From Pratylenchus scribneri (taxonomy: Eukaryota > Nematoda > Chromadorea > Rhabditida > Pratylenchidae), in assembly GCA_030063045.1 (NCBI GenBank), contig JAQSEB010000103.1, positions 496,001-560,000 of the forward strand: a stretch of DNA of 64,000 bases. Reading direction: 5' to 3'. A program made the translations under genes and the position numbers. Of the stretch, positions 38,753 to 50,000 are shown one piece after another (positions within the stretch are counted from its first letter, which is position 1; every line of letters starts with the position of its first letter). Below the pieces are notes generated by a model. It was not told the origin of the DNA and did no database searches. It was given only the letters and a program-made list of their open reading frames with translations.

Positions 38753-39302
38753 TTTATTCTTTTGGCTAAAAAATAAAATATTAACTTATTTAATTTTTAA
38801 TTTTATTAAAAATCAATACTTTTTACCAATTACCAGTCGTCCATCCAATGGTTATTGGAATTGGAATTCATACACGTAATCCACGTAATATATTCGGGAA
38901 TTTATATGAAAGATTTTTCAAAAACATGCAATATTAAAATTGGAACTAGACTACGTAAATCTATTAGCTGTTCGATTTTGATTGGATGAAAAAATGCGCG
39001 AGATCTCTCGCTTTTTTTAAATGAATGGCCAAATTCAAAAACCGCAAGAAATTATGTAATTCAATAATTCTAAACGAAATCGCATTGGTTGTGGTCGTGC
39101 TGTGGTTCCATTTCCATTATATTTTGGAGGCCATACCCGACTCTCTCCGATGATTTTTTTGTGCATTGTTTTTTGTATATTATATTCATCATATTTATGA
39201 AAATATTAAGAAAAAGTTTGAAATAAAAATAAAATGTATTAAAATGCAGGTTAAAAATGAAGAAAAAAGAAATGGATATGGTATCAAGGACATTTTGTCC
39301 CC

Positions 39303-40648
39303 TGATTTTTACAAACATTCTGATTTTCACAAACATTCTGATTTTCACTCACAAACATTCTGATTTTCACAAACATTCTGATTTTCACAAACATTCTGAT
39401 TTTTACAAACATTCTGATTTTCACAAACATTCTGATTTTCACAAACATTCTGATTCTCACAAACATTCTGATTTTCACAAACATTCTGATTCTCACAAAC
39501 ATTCTGATTTTTACAAACATTCTGATTTTCACAAACATTCTGATTTTTACAAACATTCTGATTTTCACAAACATTCTGATTTTCACAAACATTCTGATTT
39601 TTACAAACATTCTGATTTTCACAAACATTCTGATTTTCACAAACATTCTGATTTTCACAAACATTCTGATTCTCACAAACATTCTGATTTTCACAAACAT
39701 TCTGATTTTCACAAACATTCTGATTCTCACAAACATTCTGATTTTCACAAACATTCTGATTCTCACAAACATTCTGATTTTCACAAACATTCTGATTTTC
39801 ACAAACATTCTGATTCTCACAAACATTCTGATTTTCACAAACATTCTGATTTTCACAAACATTCTGATTTTCACAAACATTCTGATTTTCACAAACATTC
39901 TGATTTTCACTCACAAACATTCTGATTTTCACAAACATTCTGATTTTCACAAACATTCTGATTTTTACAAACATTCTGATTTTCACAAACATTCTGATTT
40001 TCACAAACATTCTGATTTTCACAAACATTCTGATTCTCACAAACATTCTGATTTTCACAAACATTCTGATTAAACATTCTGATTTTCACAAACATTCTGA
40101 TTTTCACAAACATTCTGATTTTCACAAACATTCTGATTCTCACAAACATTCTGATTTTCACAAACATTCTGATTAAACATTCTGATTCTCACAAACATTC
40201 TGATTTTCACAAACATTCTGATTTTCACAAACATTCTGATTCTCACAAACATTCTGATTTTCACAAACATTCTGATTCTCACAAACATTCTGATTTTCAC
40301 AAACATTCTGATTTTCACAAACATTCTGATTTTCACAAACATTCTGATTCTCACAAACATTCTGATTTTCACAAACATTCTGATTTTCACAAACATTCTG
40401 ATTTTCACAAACATTCTGATTCTCACAAACATTCTGATTTTCACAAACATTCTGATTCTCACAAACATTCTGATTTTCACAAACATTCTGATTCTCACAA
40501 ACATTCTGATTTTCACAAACATTCTGATTTTCACAAACATTCTGATTCTCACAAACATTCTGATTTTCACAAACATTCTGATTTTCACAAACATTCTGAT
40601 TTTCACTCACAAACATTCTGATTTTCACAAACATTCTGATTTTCACAA
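39303..40648. repeat. 18-bp minisatellite, ~75 copies
   Basis: The unit is ACAAACATTCTGATTTTC with frequent TTTT/TCTC variants at the end. Junction variants with an extra TCAC occur near 39349, 39909 and 40604, and shortened ATTAAACATT junctions near 40070 and 40172. Because the unit is divisible by three and lacks stops, it yields long ORFs on both strands; these are artefacts. It lies between manf and the PRADC1 gene. Confidence 0.97.
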
Positions 40649-41006
40649 ATATTTTTTCGCTAATAACCCAATTAGCCATGTCATTGTCATCTCATAACTA
40701 TAAAGGAATTAAACCTTTAACCGTTTCGATTGTTTTTTTTAGAATATGTATAATTCCTCAACAATATCGACATATTTTTCATCTTTTCGTTTATTAATTA
40801 ACTACTTTATATTTTTTTAAAATTTACTTATAAATAAAAATTCACAACAATATGAGAAGAATAACAAAAGAGATTTTTTAAAACAAACAACAAAAGTGGT
40901 CAAAAAGTGTCAATTGAATAATATCTTTATATAATCCCGCATTAAATTGTGTTTATAATTTCCATAATTGTGTCAATCACCATAATTCCCTAAAATATTA
41001 GAATAT

Positions 41007-42013
41007 TTAATATATCATTGGGGGTTTAAATAACCAAGGTGGTTTCTGCGCGAATGTCTCTCGCAATGATCGATTTGTATAATTCAATGGAATATCAATG
41101 AAAATGTCCGAATCACCTTCGTAGAGCAAATAATTCCGTAATCGTCTCCTTAAAAAGAAATGAAAAATGATACGGGATAGAAATGGCCAAAAACGGTTGA
41201 TTATTTCTTAAGTGTGAATTAAATTTTGCCCATTTCCCTTTGAAGCCGATAATTTAAAACCTATTAATTAATTACCCAGAATTTCCTGGCAAAAATGCAG
41301 CCGGAATATTCGACTTTCGCTTTGTATCATCGGTTACCATATCTTAAATAAAATGAAAATTGGAATTATTCTGATTTCAAACCAATAAATTCATCACTTC
41401 CACTTTTCGAATCGGTCACAACTGATGAAGGAAAATCAAATGAATTAAAATGATTTATCATTTTACTTGCAATCTTAGCGCCAGCTTTTTCTGCATTTAG
41501 GACTTTCTGTACAAAAGGGCATCCACCCCTTTCTAAAAGGATGACTTCATTTGCTACAAGATCCGCATTTTCGAGTTCCTCACATCTTTTAGAATTAATT
41601 TAAATTTAATTTGTGACCGACAAAAATTTTACCCTTCAGCCGGAACTGCATAAACCAATTGCATATTCTAACAAATTTTAAAAAAAAGGATATTAAAACT
41701 GATTTTATAACCAGCCTTAAATGTTTCCGAAGGGAAAGGAATGCCAATGTGATATGAAGGATTAATCTGGGATTATTAATTTTACGAATTTGTAAATTAA
41801 TTTTTTCTTACTTGGTAAATGAAAGACAATTTAGCCGGTGTTATAATTTGGAAAAATAGGCCCTCTAAAAAGAGTATTTCATTTTAGATTAATTAATGGA
41901 AAGATATATCAACCTTCAAGTGAAAATGATCGAAGAATTAATTGAGCAAAATTAATGAAACAAATAAATAGGCCGAATCTCTTTAAATTAAATAAAAGTC
42001 TTGAAATTAGCAT
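41007..42013 (-). CDS. Protease-associated-domain secreted protein (PRADC1/PAP21 homologue)
   Basis: Exons join in phase to ~201 residues (human PRADC1 has 188). ATG at 42013 starts a hydrophobic leader ([18 protein letters not shown]). Then come [58 protein letters not shown] (the PA core), [13 protein letters not shown], and a C-terminus [12 protein letters not shown] that parallels the human PPWTFW ending. PA domains are protein-interaction lids; PRADC1 is a secreted glycoprotein without a protease domain. A tttattcag acceptor lies 5 bp before the ATG, which could be a trans-splice site. Confidence rests on pattern along the whole length. Confidence 0.88.
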
Positions 42014-42493
42014 AGCACCTGAATAAATAATTTAAAAAATCCATTTTTATTAAATTAATATCTTAATAGTTCAATAATGGATGGCTGATCAATTAAATGG
42101 ATATTCAGGAATTTTGGAATTGGGCCAAAACAGCAAATTTTTATATTAGAAAATATTTTTGGCATTTTTCATCTATGTACGGCAAATAAATTGCCGTTTG
42201 CCATATATTGGCCACTAATTTTGTAATATTTTAAAACGATAACTAAATAAAACAAAGTGGACAAAAATGAAAATGCCCTTGGGCTATTTTATGTCACATT
42301 TTTTCCAAATGGAATTCTTTTTGTAGCATCAATCAAATCATCAAATTCTTTTTCAACCAATCAGAGAGCTGCTATGAAATTTGCAAAAAAATCAAAACAA
42401 TATTTATTTGGCACAAATTTCGTTCCATTCTTAACAAATTAAATAAAATTTACAAAAAATAATCCTATGTAATATAAATGTCTCTATTATATA

Positions 42494-43541
42494 TCAAAGT
42501 TTTGACGGCATGGCTGCTTTTATTATTTTTGGCTCAATAAATCCTCGATCTTCGCCAAAATAACGAAACATTGCATTGAGAGTAGTCTCAACTAAAAATT
42601 CAACAAAAATTGTTCATTATGATTGCACAATTACTCGAATTAATTTGGCCAACTTCCTTTTCACTATGAACCCTCTCTTTGAATGAGGGCAACTTTTGTA
42701 ATATTCCAATTGAAATGGCCACACAAAGAATGGAAGTAATGCCGAAAACGACATATTCTCCAAACTAAAAAATGGATTAAAGGCTAAAATGGATGCGCAA
42801 TTAACCGAAAATGTGTGCATCAAGGTATCCGTTCCTTGTATTTCAAATGTTTGATGGCCATCGGTAGAGAGAAAATTTTCCAATGGAGCCCAAAAAAATG
42901 CCGAAAAATAATAAAATGAATTAAAATGTGGACATATTTCGACTTGCCTCGACTTCATCACTAAATTTGGCTTGAAATGTTCTTTCATGAATTGGTTCAA
43001 TAATGGCCAAAACTGGAAATATTTGGACTTGATGAAGGGACATAAATGGTTGGAGTGTGCCCAAAACACGGATAAATGTGGAGGGAAGACCAATTTCCTA
43101 TGTAAATTCATTCAATTTGAATATTTAAATTAAAAATATTCTTCTGACTTCATAAGTCTCTCGAATGGCAGTTTCCACCGGTGTTTTATCAAAATTGAGG
43201 TCGCGCATACCGCCCGGGAAACAAACCTATTTATTAATCGAAAAACAGTTAAAAAGGAGATGAAACTTCTCCCGGATGACGCCGTAAAAATTTGGAACGA
43301 ACAGTGAGAAGCAATGACCATTTCTTATTAGTGTCGGATAATTTGGACTCATCAGAAATATTACATTTATTTTCTTGCCTGAGCAAAATTAAAACAGCGG
43401 CCTAATTAAAAAAGGAATAATATTGCAAAAATAAATACTATAAAAAATTACTTGTTTTTTGTTTGAATGTTCTTCATAAAAATGACAAAATGGTAGAAAG
43501 AATTTGGCCAGACCATTTGGTAAAAGATTTTCAATTTGCAT
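42494..43541 (-). CDS. ndx-8: Peroxisomal CoA-type Nudix hydrolase (NUDT7/NDX-8 family)
   Basis: About 258 residues. LLLTVRSKFLRRHPGE joins VCFPGGMRD, the family signature before the Nudix box, and the box closes with RETYE/EIGLP across an intron, giving the metal-binding REx2EE. Later segments FFWAPLENF and YVVFGITS match the NUDT7 core, and the protein ends KAAMPSKL, a canonical PTS1 peroxisome signal. The family cleaves CoA and its derivatives to phosphopantetheine and ADP. Seven exons: start 43541, stop 42494. One junction is odd: 42902-42947 begins with a GC donor but has no AG at its 3' end (TTTTTCG/GCATTT), yet removing it restores frame exactly. Confidence 0.88.
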
Positions 43542-43595
43542 TATGGAAGAAAAACTTGAAAACAATGGATTAATATAAATTAATTATAATTAAAT

Positions 43596-43814
43596 ATGTA
43601 TTTTGTAATGTTTTGGAGCAATATTTTAAATAAATTTGTGAGGAAGGGAAAAAAAGAATTTCCGCCGCTTCCCATTGAAGAAATGAGAAATTTCCTTCGC
43701 AGCGGAAATACGGTAATTCAAATTTTCATTGACAAATCTACCAAAATTCACCCAAATATTGAAGTCATCCAATCCAATTCATCCAAAGTGCCATTAGTGA
43801 AAATAAAAATTTGA
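43596..43814 (+). CDS. Small protein, 72 residues, hypothetical
   Basis: A single-exon frame starts 54 bp from the divergently transcribed Nudix gene. The composition is balanced, with a hydrophobic/basic N-terminus (MYFVMFWSNILNKFVRKGKK, possibly mitochondrial or signal-like), then PPLPIEEMRNFLRSGNTVIQ and a Lys-rich end. Coding character is better than in other orphan frames here, but no family is recognised. Confidence 0.45.
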   Translation: MYFVMFWSNILNKFVRKGKKEFPPLPIEEMRNFLRSGNTVIQIFIDKSTKIHPNIEVIQSNSSKVPLVKIKI

Positions 43815-44045
43815 GAATTTGTGTTATTTCAACAAATTAATTAAAATTGTATTAAATCAGATGAATTTATTTCTTTTTCGTTTTATATATTTAATAATTT
43901 ATCAGCAGAATCATTATAATAAATTGTTTATTTTTCCATAGTGTATTATAATTTCATTATTTTTGTTTATATTTGTACCCGCTTCAATTCATATTTTGAC
44001 CCTCCTTCATTCAATTCAATCCAAAGGACCAATAAAATAAATCAT

Positions 44046-47000
44046 TTAAACATAGCTAACATCCTCTTCCGCATCCGTCGATGGATATGGGCCTAATGAT
44101 GCGGCAGGTGGATGTTTTTTGGATTGGGAATGCCGTCTTCCTCCTCTTTGTTCCTCCCTTTCTGCCGCCGTTGAACAATCCTATAAAGGAATTTAATTTT
44201 GATTAAAATCATTTTTCAAATCTCCTCACTTGGCCCAATTGTATTGTCACTTCACCGGAACGTAATAATGTGCCACATTCATTTATTCTTGGCTTTTCTG
44301 CTGCTGTTGCCTCTTCCAATGATCTTTGAGTTAACATTATTGGCCTTTTAGATGTTCCTTCTTGGTCCCTTTAAATTTATTTTGACAATTATTTCTAATA
44401 TAAATATCATATATAATATTAGAAATTTGGCTAATTCCGAAAAGTTAGGCTCTGGGGTAGCTAATTTTTAAAATCTCGGCTTATAGGTTCGCATAGACTT
44501 GAGAATAGATTCATTCGTCTCAGTCAGCATGGCCGATTTAGTCTATGGAATTTCAATTTCAGACCGGTTTATGGGTTTAGGATTAGGCCTAACGCTTAGG
44601 GGTAGGCGCCGAAGGCGGGATAGTAATCTAACGGTAAGTTTATCTAAACAAGCTCATCATGGTCTGATGAAATTGAAATCTTCTTATAAATAAAATCGCC
44701 ATTGCTAAGTCGAATGAGCATATACTCGAGTTTCTTAATTGCCTAAAATCCAAGATTTGCAAAATTAGCTATCTCAGGGTCTAGCTAATTCCGGAATTAG
44801 CTAATTTTCATTATTAGTTATTCACTTTTGTGATGGGGGTGGTGGTGGCATATTTCGCCTATCAGCCAATGGGGACACCAAAATTGAGGTTGTATATGAG
44901 CGTTGCTTTCCATTGAGCCTTCGGGTGGAAGGAGCCGTTTCCGGACGTCGATTCGTAGAATTATTGCTGATTAATGTTGAGGATGGGCCAGTGGGCAAAA
45001 ATGGAGGGCGGGTGGAATTGTTTGATGGATAAATGTGAAGTTTATTATTTTGTTGATTGAGTCGACGGAATGTGGAGGCGGCCGAAGAGCCACAATCCAA
45101 ATCGGAACTAGCTAAAAACATGGAAGAATTATTTCAATACTTCAATTGCAACCATATTTAAAATTGTGAATTGTCAATCCAACGAGCCTAAAGGCCTTCT
45201 CCTATTTGTACTACTGTACCCCCACTTTTTGTCTAATCACCCCGTCATAAGTCATAACCTGTCAATCAAATTTTGCCCCAATCTGCCTTTTAACCCACCC
45301 TTTTCTTTTCTCTATTCTTTTTCCCTTTCACATTATTATCACATTTTCCACACAATTACCTAATGAATTATTTAAATTAAAGTTGATTCGCTAATCTTAT
45401 CTTTATCCCATTCATTGGGTTACTGATGAGGGCTTAGGCCCCCAGCGAAGGCACGGGGCGAGAAAATAGCTCGAGTTCCAACTTTAGCCCTAGATTATGG
45501 TTAATAACAATTTATTCAACGTCAACGATGTCTAATGGCCTAACTATAATCATATTAATTTACTATTTGATTTCGTATTTTTAAAATAATGTTGAATTAA
45601 CGTACAACTTTCCATTCCCTCCTTTTTCTGTGCTCCAGCAGCTGTCTCACTATTCGTCCCACTATTTGAGCCAATTCCACTGTCACAACCGCCGCCGCTT
45701 ATGCCCAAGGATCGAGTCCGTAATTTCATTGGTTCAACTGCGGTTGCCACCAACAATTCCATTTCCTCCTCTAATAATTCTTCCTCCTCTTCCTCATCAT
45801 CCTTTAATTTAATTAATCCGTTAATCTCTTTATCCAATTTCCATTCAAAATGTCAATTTTTACCTCATCTTCCACCAATTCTTCATCCAATTGTGCCGTT
45901 TCTGCCTGTGCTTGCCCAATTCCTTCGCCACCAATCATCTTCTCTGGATCTGCCGGAGGCGGTGTTAATCCGGGATAATCCAAAAAGAATTGTCTTCTAT
46001 CCTTCACTCTGTCCACTTCGAACACTTCAAAAGCATATTCAATGAGCAATTCAATGGCCCTTGTTTGCCGGTGTGCATCATTGATGAATTGGGGACTTTG
46101 AAAAAGGGGAGCCGAATTTGGCGCCGACATTGACGGCAAACGTTGCCAAATTAGTGAAGGAGCAATGACAGCAGCCAGGTTGGATGCGGTCATCAAATTT
46201 TGTTGTTCATACCTTTTCATTATTTTGTACAAATAAATTATATTTTCGGCTAACCAGGTCACTCGATTCAAATGAAGCATCAAAAAGCGAAGTGTATGGA
46301 AATTATGTTCCGGCAATTGTTTGACCAATTCGGCCAACACCTTTTCAATATTTGACTTTTCCCTATTGCCAATTTGTAATTGTTCATCAATGCGAAGCCA
46401 ATCCGGATATAGGCTGAATGTGAGCAATGGTTCTGGCAGACGTCGCAAATATAATTTCACAACGGAAGCAATGTTCATCTTTAAATGAAATTTTTAAATA
46501 TTTGCCCATAACCCAATCAATTTTCGGAACAACTTATTTTATGTTGTAATGCAACTCATTTTATGTAGAAGAATAAAAATATATTTAATTTCATTGTCAA
46601 TGCCAATAATGGCTAAGGGCCTTCCCTAATCATTTTACTGTACCCCCACTTTTTTCCTCATCATCTCGTCATCGTCACCCTATCAATCAAATATTGCCTC
46701 AATCCGCCTTTTTAAACCCACTCTTTTCCCCACAAAATGTTCACTTTTTGCGACATTCTGTTTTCTGATCACATTTTCCCTCACAAAAAATAAATAATAA
46801 TTTAAAGTCGAGTTCCCTGTATCCCTCTATCCGGTTCTTTGGGCTACTGAAGGCTTAGAGCTTGGGTTCACTCTCTCACCACAGACATTTTCAGACAAAT
46901 ATTCATTAAATACCCTATTATTGTGCATAACTATAACTAATAATGTTTATGTTCCGGGTATTTTTTTCATAAGAAAATATTGTTCCATGTTCCAACTTAC

Positions 47001-50000
47001 GGGATGCACGGAGGCCAAATCCACTCGACCATTTGGTGGATTCTGTTCAAATTGTGCACAAATTTCTTCCACTTTACTTTTGACCCCGCATGTCCGGTAT
47101 AGCCCCTTTATTAATTAATTAATGTGAAAATAATTGTTCATTTCTCACTTTGCATCCCAATCCTCTCCTTTGCAATTCATCAACGCAACGTTCAATAATT
47201 AATGGCACTTGTCTTTGTTGTGCCTCCAAATGTCCCCGGAGGGGTACTCCGAATATGCTTGTTCGCCGTTTGTCACCACCGCTGATGAGCAATGATTGTG
47301 TGGCCGCAGATGGGCCACACCAAAGTTGCACTTGAGGAAGGCATTTTTTGTGCCAAACAAGTGCGCAACATTGACATTTGAGTGCATCAAACAATAATAA
47401 ATGTTCACACTGGAATTATTAATAATATGTAAATATTATTGCGTGAGTATTTATTTTATTAATTTTGTTCTATTGTCTTATATTCCCTTTTTTTCTTTTA
47501 ACATTGGATTCAAATTAAATGGGATTACTTATTTGGAAATAATGCAGTAATTCTTTTCAAATCCCTATATGTACCTGTGCGCATTTTGTCACTTGTCTTG
47601 TCCGTTGGAGTCTATGCGATTTTGCTGCCTCCGATCGTTCTTCGATACCCCTCAAATCGCTTGTTGACGGTGCAATTTGTGGATAGTCGAAAAGCCGACC
47701 CACTGATGTTTTTCCACGTCTTTTTTGTTGATGTTGTTGAGCCTAAAATAATATTAATAGAATCAATTGGTTGTCCTCTAATAAGACTTCAATTATTCCA
47801 AACTTAAGAACAGGCGGAGAGCGGAATTATTAAAATCAGAACAGGCGGAATTATTAAAATCAAAACAAGCGGAATTATTAAAATCAGAAGAGGCGGAATT
47901 ATTAAAATCAGAACAGGCGGAATTATTAAAATCAGAACAGGCGGAATTATTAAAATCAGAACAGGCGGAATTATTAAAATCAGAAGAGGCGGAATTATTA
48001 AAATCAGAACAGGCGGAATTTAATAAAATCAGAACAGGCGGAATTATTGAAATCAGAACAGGCGGAATTATTAAAATCAGAACAGGCGGAATTATTAAAA
48101 TCAGAACAGGCGGAAATATTAAAATCAGAACAGGCGGAATTATTAAAATCAGAACAGGCGGAATTATTAAAATCAGAACAGGCGGAATTTAATAAAATCA
48201 GAACAGGCGGAATTATTAAAATCAGAACAGGCGGAATTATTAAAATCAGAACAGGCGGAATTTAATAAAATCAGAACAGGCGGAATTATTAAAATCAGAA
48301 CAGGCGGAATTATTAAAAATCAGAACAGGCGGAATTATTAAAATCAGAACAGGCGGAATTATTGAAATCAGAACAGGCGGAATTATTAAAATCAGAACAG
48401 GCGGAATTATTAAAATCAGAACAGGCGGAATTATTAAAAATCAGAACAGGCGGAATTATTAAAAATCAGAACAGGCGGAATTATTGAAATCAGAACAGGC
48501 GGAATTATTGAAATCAGAACAGGCGGAATTATTAAAATCAGAACAGGCGGAATTATTAAAATCAGAACAGGCGGAATTATTAAAATCAGAACAGGCGGAA
48601 TTACTTATTAAAGCCAATTTAAACTATATTCACCTCAGCCATTAACAAATGTTCCTCAGCTGCAGTTAATGCATTTCGCCGTTGAATTGCCCGTGATGGC
48701 GATGGCAATGATGAGGTGATTGATGCCAATGTTCCACCTTCACCTACTGCTCTGTTTGGATCCAGCAAAGTTGTAGGCCTTCCTTCTGGAATTGATGTTT
48801 GGCCTTCAACAATGGACGATGCACTGGTTGGACTGTAATTGTAATAATAATAATTATATATTTGAATCCTAAAACGGACCATTGACTGCTTTGTTGTTCC
48901 ACAATTGTTCCCCCCATGGATTGTTGTTGAAGGAATGTGAGGAATTCTTTGGCCGGCTGGCTGGACCGTGCCGCATCCGCCAATCGTTCCATTTCACTGG
49001 GCACTGGACCCCAAAGTGAGGCAATTCCCTGAAAGAAATTGATGCCATAATTTATCAATCAATTCCCCTAATGCCATAAATAAATGGATTTATTTTTTTA
49101 CCCTAGGGTAATTTTTGGCTAATTTTCTATGATGGATATTTTTATTAAAATTTTCGCTTGATGTGCAAAAATGTAAAGCTAAAAACGATTATATAGGAGG
49201 TGCAAAATATGATTTTAAATGAATTTAGGCACGAATCGTTTTTCTCTGATTTAATCATTTTTCAAAATATATTATTTACCACAAAAAAATTCGGAATTTA
49301 TGTAATTTGTCTAAGAATTGTTGATTTGACCTAGGGCATCATCTCAATTAATCAATTCAAAGGGAAACTTGCCTTGAGCAAAGTTGATGTGCAGGCAATT
49401 GTTGTTAATTCACACTGACGAATCAGGTCGGCAAGTTCGGCCACCGTTCGGCACTGTAAAAAATATGAATGACGACATCAAAATTATGTAGAAAATTATG
49501 AAAAGGACGATGAAGAAAATTCGAAGAAAATATTCAAAGAATATTTGGAGATGGGACGATGGATGGGGGAATTAGGAGGAGGGGAAATGTTTTGCTCGAC
49601 GCCGCGAGGCAAACATTCCCGACGGCCCCGCGGTCGCGTCAAACGATGATGTCTTCGGCAATGCGCCCCCCCCCCCTTGCATCTTTCTTTTCTCTTTCCG
49701 CTTCATCCCCGGAGGGCACATTCCACCCAACACCATCCCAACACCATTCTTCCCAACAACACATTTTACCCGCCGGGGCTTTTCTTTATTATGCTTTCAC
49801 CCCTCATCCTCCTTCATTGGAGCCCTTTCAAGCCCATCTTTTGGCCTCACATAGGGCCCTTTGGGAAAAGTGCCATGAGTGGTTGGCCGAATGGCACTTT
49901 TTGGGGAGGGAAATGCCGCGACGCTTCCTTTTTTTTCTAAGGCTGCTGGGAAGATGTCCTCCTCCGATTGAAGCATCCCAAAAGTATATGGAAAATTCTC

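Noticed and set aside
39303..40648. CRISPR-like array
   Set aside because: There are no unique spacers; units are tandem and the genome is eukaryotic.
39257..40679. Long ORFs on both strands (HKHSDF, FVKIRM and CENQNV repeats)
   Set aside because: They are all readings of the 18-bp minisatellite, whose unit is a multiple of three without stops; no start or splice context supports them.
48047..48265. EQAELLKS-repeat ORFs, also at 57211 and 63323
   Set aside because: Products of the 24-bp satellite; indels in array 1 break the frame, and two arrays lie in introns.
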